Positions 52,508 to 58,374 of a stretch of DNA of 58,374 nt are shown here, one piece after another. Within the stretch, counting starts at the first letter, position 1; each line of letters begins with the position of its first letter. Source of the stretch: Phoronis australis. Its lineage: Eukaryota; Phoronida; Phoronidae. The stretch is taken from contig NMRA01000564.1 of the NCBI GenBank assembly GCA_002633005.1, positions 215,438-273,811 of the forward strand, written 5' to 3'. The notes beneath the pieces were generated by a model. The model was given only the letters and a program-made list of their open reading frames with translations. It ran no database searches and was not told where the DNA came from. Both the position numbers and the translations under genes were made by a program.

Positions 52508-55500
52508 ATGCCTTCCATAGATTACCTTAACAACTTCTGTGGATCCATCACCCAGTAAGTACTCTGCTTTTATAACGTTATGTTGTTTCGAAAACGGTTA
52601 TCAGGCAAACACCGATAATTGACAGCAAAATGCATAACGACGCAGGCCATATACTTGGGGGTATTTGGGATGTGACAGTCAACAATTTTTCATTTGAATG
52701 AGCAAAACTAAAAAGTTGGATAAGGATGCAAAAAGCTGAGCAAAGATGTCATTCAAGTGAGACAATTTTGAAATGTGTGATTGCAGCCATTTAACTCTTT
52801 TTGTGTTTGTGATATAGTTGCCTTTCTCTTGAATTGCGGATTTCCTTATCACTATTAAGTTTTGTTGTCAATTCCTTCGGTAACAATGAAGATCGGATGA
52901 GCCTTTTAATTTTTCTAAACCCCGAACGCTTCGGAATCCAACATTAATGGCTAAATGTTGGCGTTAGCTTTAGATATAACGTTTTTAGTTATCGCTGAGT
53001 TGTTGAAACGGCAGTTCTCTTTCATAATATTTACTAGCTTGAGTTCCCGCAAAATGTCAATAATTTACATATTTTGGTAGGGCTTCATCGCAAAACGTGA
53101 ACCAACACAGTAGTTTTCAAGTGTTAGTTTTTATACCGCCGTAATGGAAACCATCGTGAAAACCACATTTAGAATATATGTTATCGCTCGTGAGCATTCT
53201 AGAGGTTTAAATAATCCTTTGTGACTAAAGTTTAAACGAGACATGACGACTGTTGGACTACGTCAGTGATAAAAGAAGAATTAATCCGGGGCTCTCAAGT
53301 CCAAAATACACGAAAGACAAGGCAAAAATGCCGAAAATGACGTCTGCTCAAACTTTTTGTAGAGTAAAAACAAGAATTAATTCAACAATAAGATAAAGTC
53401 TCTGATAATAGATTCCGCGATGATTTAAATTAAGGCGAAAAAGGCCACTCAGAACAAAATCTTAAATGGGCAAAAATGTTTAAATTCATCAGGTCACGAC
53501 GATGACTTATGATTTAAATCATCCTCTGCCATTGGTGCAATCGTATGAATGGGATGCTAATGGCAGTAAGTGTCAGTGAAAATTCTATGATCATGCCGTA
53601 GACAATTTTTATTTTCACTGAAACCTGATCATGAACCCTAAACATCTCAAAATGCCGTTGTTTGAAACCAATTGTTGTTTTTATAGTTTCTTCTGTCTTA
53701 CTAACGTTTTACTTTTTCGCATACTTGCTCCGCAATATATTTCAAATCATTGGAAAAGCGCACAGGGTGATTTCAGCTAGTAAAGAACACATACAGTAGC
53801 ACTCAAACGTTTAGAATCTCTTCGAACTTTGCATCACCCCATAGCTAAGAGGCTATCGAAACCTGGCGGGAACTGAGAACTAAGACCCGGCCACGCTGAC
53901 TAACTTCCGTCAGCCACAGCCGGCGGACTTCCATACTGGCTAATCTCTCAGACGCTGGGCACAGAGATCACCACACTTAAATTTATTATCGATTTTCTAC
54001 TCACTGTACTATAATTTTTTTCGAGAAGCCCGCGGCTATCGTTTTATTTGGACACTGACATATATAGCTAGTCATGGCCGGGACACTCAGTCCTCAACCT
54101 TTCCGATGCAAAGGTGGCGTTCAATAACGCTAGGGACTCACTAAAAATTAAAAGTAAGACTTCGCGAGGTTACGTGAGATGTTATCATGAATTTTAACTT
54201 GGCACACTCGATTTTGGCTAGATTTTTAGCAGCAACTAAGGTCCCAGCTTTACTGAACTCTGCCGCCGGATGGCATGAACGATTTTCAAAAAATATGGCG
54301 CGGCGAATTTAGGGACCACCACGTGGCACAGAATATCGTTGGGTACACGCTATAACGATTTTAAAAATGTATCTGGGTCATATAGAACACACACCCTTGA
54401 ATACATGGGGTCCGTTTGTCCTGCCCGTCCCGACTATACTAAAGGGTATCCACACCGCTGAGCCCGCTACAAGTCACGCCGCCATTGAACGAAAAGATGG
54501 CTATAATCACTTCTCCGAATCCTGGACCGAACTAGGGTAAATATTACCTAAAACTATTGAATTCGGATTGTAGTGTCGACGAGGGTCACCCAAAGATCAT
54601 TTGTTATAACAATCATGTTGTTATTATAATAAGCACCAGCCACTTTACGGTCTACGGTTTGCTGATAGCAGCAACATTGCCCCTGCGCATGGCGCTAGCG
54701 CGACTGCTACGCCTACGCCTACGGTTGGTCGGTTCAGGCGTTAATTTCCACTGAGCTATACAATCTGCAGTGCCCCAGTGATTCTGAGCTTTATGAAAAT
54801 TCGTATCTACTGACTGAGTCTTTGTTGCTTAGCGAAGGCATGGAATTAGTGCCGTCGGAATCCGGCAGTATCTTGGCAGTGGGATTATCAGTGATGGTGA
54901 GCAGGCCAACGCATGCACCCACACGTGTTGCGTAATGATAATGGCATTAGTACTAGTCGCAGTCCTACTAATACCGGGTCTGATCAGCATCTCACCAGTC
55001 AAAAATTATGTTTGTTGGCACGTCAAGCATGAAATTTGAATTGCTGAATAGGCCTCACTGCCTCAGACTAATGCATGCAAATGAGTGAGTGCCAGCCAAG
55101 AGTAAACCCTCAGCTGAAACTCAGACCACTGTCACTGAGTGAGGTTGAAATAATTAAGGCCTAGGTGAACGTGTTGGATCAGATAATTACGGTGGTAAAC
55201 CAACATGCCTGTACGAGCTTCAAAGTAAAAAGAGACAAACGTCTAACATGTTTTTAAAATTGAAAAGTAAAAAGTATCTGTCTTTGAATTAAAATCTATT
55301 CACTATAAGAGAATTTAATTGACAAATACATTTTCTTCAGCATCGCGGCTAACCCACAAACATTAATTTGTGAATAAATTATGACTGGTTTGTCACAGAG
55401 TTTGGCCTAATTATGCTCGCTTTAAGTGCTGGGCTGAAAAACCCAAATGTGACATGCTGGCAACACTCCTGGACAGTTGTATAGATATTATATTGCAGTT

Positions 55501-58339
55501 TGCAATCCTTACCTTCACATGAATTTAGGTGTAGCATTGTTTAATAAAATTTGATTCATACTGATTTCCAGTGTAGAGAATTCAGCATTTGGTGGGAATC
55601 ATTTGATTGAATAGTCTAATAATGTTATTTGGCACTCCCGTCGTTATATACAGACTTCACTTTTATTATGGTCTTGTGACTGAGAGACTTCAACAAAGTT
55701 TACATGAAGTTCATGTAGTAGTGGGAAATGATGTGAAAGTATTCATGCATGGTAAATTAAATTAATATTTCAATTAACAGTAATACTGTGCAACAATCGC
55801 GTCATAAGGAGTGTAGGCACTGCAAAGTGCCTGTAACGTACCTAAACTAAAGAAGCATTTTATAGTTGCCTGTTGGGAAATGCATTGTACCCCGCACTTT
55901 TATTCATACAGTATGGAACAAAATCTATAGTTGATTTAAGCCATGTTATAGTCCACAGCCACTGACGTGAACTCAGACTTGGTCGTATCACCCACATGTG
56001 AGAAAAATTGCCGAAGGTGCCCCATTGTGAATTTGCTGTTAATGGATGAACTTTATTTTTTGTAGGTTCTTTTCGGAATGCTGCTCTCTTCGTCGACCGA
56101 CCATAGATCCACCTCCACCACCTTGCGACCCTATACCACTTGTAATTGACCGTCAGCAAGTAAGATATGGGAACATGCCAATTAAATATGTTAGCCTAAA
56201 AATTCTTTAAGCATTTGCTCATTGCATTAGTTTTGTTTTGGTTAAATGAACAACACAAACCATGCCTTAAATGTCTCATCTGGTATATTGTTTACCGACA
56301 ACGCTAGTAGATAAGCGAGATCTATCTACTTTTAAAACACCTTATCCAAAATTTTAGAAAAAATCATTTCTCAGCACATGTTTGACCACCTCTCTTCACC
56401 TCATATATCGTCGCCAATTTGAATTCATGCATGGTAACAGCACTGTGTTGCAACTTACAGAAACTGTACACGACATCCACCTCCAGTTTGAGCAAGGGCA
56501 CAACGTGAGATCCGTATTTTAAGACATTGCGTCAGCTTTTGATGTCGTTCCCCATGACCTGCTTCTACATAAGTTGCAATCTTACGGTTTCTCAGGCACT
56601 CTCCTCATACTTTTAAAATCATATCTGGAAAATCGAACTTACAAAGTCCGAATTGAGGGTGTCTTATCACCTTCATCAACGCCAGGTTTCGTAAATGCTG
56701 GAGTACCACAGGGTAGCGTACTAGGCCCATTACTCTTTTTACTGCACATCAATGATCTTCCAGACACGATAAGCTCTAAAACATTCTTATATGCTGATGT
56801 CACTGCAATTTTCCACCCATTCTCAAAAGAGCATCCCCATGACTCCTTACAATTGCAAACTGACCTTAACAAACTCTATGACTGGTCTCACAAATGGAAG
56901 ATGAAATTTAAACCTGAAAAAAGTGTTGATCTTGCTCATTTCCAAACAAATCCAACACTGGAATTATCACTCAATGGGGAAGTTATCCCCAATAAGTTCA
57001 TGCACAAACATCTTGGCTTGCTACTCGATCATAAGCTTACATTATTTTACTCCTCATTGTCGCGAACTCGTTCGAAAAGTACAAAAATTAAGTGAATCCA
57101 ATTAGAATTATCTCTCATCTCAACTCCATGCATCTTGAAACTCGACTGTTCAAGTCTTTTGTACTTCCAAATCTAGATTACTGTGATATAATCTACCAAT
57201 CGGCAAACGCTGGCATACTTCTTCAATTAGAAAGACTACAATACCAAGCAGCTTTAGCCATAACCAGGGCATACAAAGGGTCCAACACAATCAAGGTTCT
57301 AAATAGTCTTCACTGGAGCAAACTAACAACCCATCGTAAACTCCACCTGTCCATGTATACATTCAAAGTCTTAACCAACGTAGACAATTAGTCTAACAAA
57401 ATCCTCTTTGACTCCTACAAAAGACCAAGCACAAGACCAGGACTCCGGCAAAGCGTATACTATTCCAGCCTCCATCAGCCAAGCCTTCAGAAGATCAACG
57501 ATATTAACTTGTAGTGACAATTGGAATTCCTTACCATTCAAAATAAAAGAAAGCACTTCAATCGTCACTCTCAAAAATAACTTTAAAATGTATACCACTA
57601 CTCCAGACTTGCCAGTCCCATTGACATCATTCCAACTTCCCCGCAACCATGAAATAACCCTATACAGATCAAGATGTGGTCTATTCCTAAATAAAGAGAA
57701 ATTTAGACATAATTTCAATAATATTTCGCCTCTGTGTTCCTGTGGAGATACCCAGACATATCCTCATGTTTTCTTTGCTTGTGAGGTATGCAAGGAGGAG
57801 AGGGTACAGCTCTTCCAGGCACTCGAACAATACCCCAATGTTTATAAAAAATATTCTGAAATTCCGCAATTGTACAAAATTAATTTCTTTCTATATGGAT
57901 GTCAAGAACTTAACTCAAACGAAAATAAGGTTTTATTTGAAATAGTATCAGAATTTCTTTATAACATTAAATCTCTTTGTGCGAGTGGATAGAATTTTAT
58001 ACATCTGTATGAAAATGAATTATTTTCATTCGTTGTCATATATCATTGTATTCTTATCATCAGTTTTTTTTATTTATGTATTCGTATATAATAATTGTAT
58101 ATAGACTTCTTTGTATTTTTTTACCCAGATCTAATGCCTCTCGGCGCTTTCTGGGTTATGTATATTCATTGTATTCTGAAGATTTCGTAATAAACATTAA
58201 AACAAATCTATATGTTCATATACAGAAGACATTTACTAACATTCCTGTATTCCACCAGATCGACCGTCTGCTGAGTGCATTCGACCTATGGGAAGACAGT
58301 TTCTTCGTCATCTGCGAACCGACGTCCTGGGGAGCCTGA
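52508..58339 (+). CDS. Candidate three-exon gene, unrecognised 73-aa protein
   Basis: Exons 52508-52554 (47 nt), 56066-56159 (94 nt) and 58259-58339 (81 nt) total 222 nt and stay in frame across a phase-2 and a phase-0 junction. Donors are CA/GTAAGT and CAA/GTAAGA; acceptors are TTTTTTGTAG and TATTCCACCAG. The ATG has A at -3. The peptide starts [15 protein letters not shown]. It has a Cys-Cys pair, then [20 protein letters not shown], and ends [12 protein letters not shown]. No signal peptide or membrane segment is clear, and I do not recognise the family. Exons 1 and 2 fit best. Exon 3 is the least certain, because its acceptor is only moderate and other frames are open to the window edge. 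Confidence 0.42.
52555..56065 (+). other. Intron 1 of the candidate gene / intergenic
   Basis: 3.5 kb without recognised exon. The 53.9-54.75 kb part is GC-richer, with short direct repeats such as CTACGC near 54708-54721. The open frame at 54557-54754 has no supporting context. Confidence 0.35.
56330..58205 (+). mobile_element. Defective non-LTR retrotransposon (LINE, CR1/Jockey-like), 5'-truncated
   Basis: The reverse-transcriptase part (about 56350-57090) includes [20 protein letters not shown]. The catalytic tetrapeptide at 56790-56801 reads YADV instead of YADD, so the enzyme is dead. The upstream part has several stops and frame changes. Frames then shift at about 57090 and again near 57390. 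The C-terminal part (57408-57992) carries [12 protein letters not shown] and a Cys-Cys-His-Cys cluster around [16 protein letters not shown], common in LINE tails. A short 3' UTR follows, with AATAAA near 58189. It lies in the plus orientation within intron 2 of the candidate small-protein gene. Confidence 0.9.
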
Positions 58340-58374
58340 GCCATACTCACCACCTGCCACCTGTGCCCAACAAG
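58206..58374 (+). other. GC-rich window edge
   Basis: Composition changes sharply after the LINE. Besides the candidate exon 58259-58339, another plus frame (from 58259 in the second phase) and one minus frame remain open to the edge, so a different or longer exon is possible. Confidence 0.3.

Noticed and set aside
55860-56159. 99-codon minus-strand frame
   Set aside because: It is the complement of the candidate exon 56066-56159 and its flanks. The plus strand has the splice signals.
1-58374. CRISPR arrays, operons, bacterial ribosome-binding sites or phage features
   Set aside because: The window is clearly spliced animal DNA. The only direct repeat arrays are microsatellite or transposon-like, without spacer structure.

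Overview
This is a eukaryotic, intron-rich, AT-leaning window, most likely from a marine invertebrate animal. A hemichordate, an echinoderm or amphioxus would fit, but the sequence does not settle the species. Gene models were read by hand from GT/AG boundaries, reading-frame phase and family motifs.

Layout. (1) Positions 610-4446, minus strand: a complete three-exon PAIP2 gene (poly(A)-binding-protein-interacting protein 2, 121 aa) with both PABP-binding motifs. A (TATG)n satellite of about 260 bp and a MITE lie in its second intron. (2) About 6.4-7.2 kb: the probable shared promoter interval between PAIP2 (minus) and the next gene (plus). (3) Positions 11281-47591, plus strand: one large gene, an RGS12 orthologue, with 13 coding exons totalling 5463 nt (1820 aa). 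Domain order is PDZ, PTB, RGS, two Raf-like Ras-binding domains, GoLoco, and a C-terminal class I PDZ ligand. All exon phases agree. (4) 47.6-52.2 kb: the RGS12 3' end, then intergenic sequence with a decayed transposase fragment. (5) 52508-58339, plus strand: a tentative three-exon gene for an unrecognised 73-aa protein. It has a TATA box, an E2F-like site and a CACGTG palindrome upstream, and a dead LINE sits in its last intron.

The introns are full of non-autonomous elements: a TA-flanked MITE family (six loci, one also present as a duplicate), a Harbinger-like MITE, a MITE with GCCCATGGGC ends, a tRNA-derived SINE, decayed tandem arrays and a fold-back element. The most unusual observations are: (a) an exon-bearing block present twice, either side of a single N, with one 94-nt RGS12 exon repeated exactly. 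A 471-bp MITE with a 6-bp target duplication is present in one copy and absent from the other, which looks like two unmerged haplotypes. (b) An almost perfect 29-bp hairpin at 10960-11039 whose edges coincide with a splice acceptor and donor just upstream of the RGS12 start. (c) The candidate small-protein gene at the right end.

Functional links: RGS12 is a scaffold that ends Gi/o signalling (RGS plus GoLoco) and binds activated Ras-family proteins, phosphotyrosine or membrane partners, and PDZ ligands. PAIP2 represses translation by displacing PABP. No functional link between the two is visible beyond their head-to-head arrangement.
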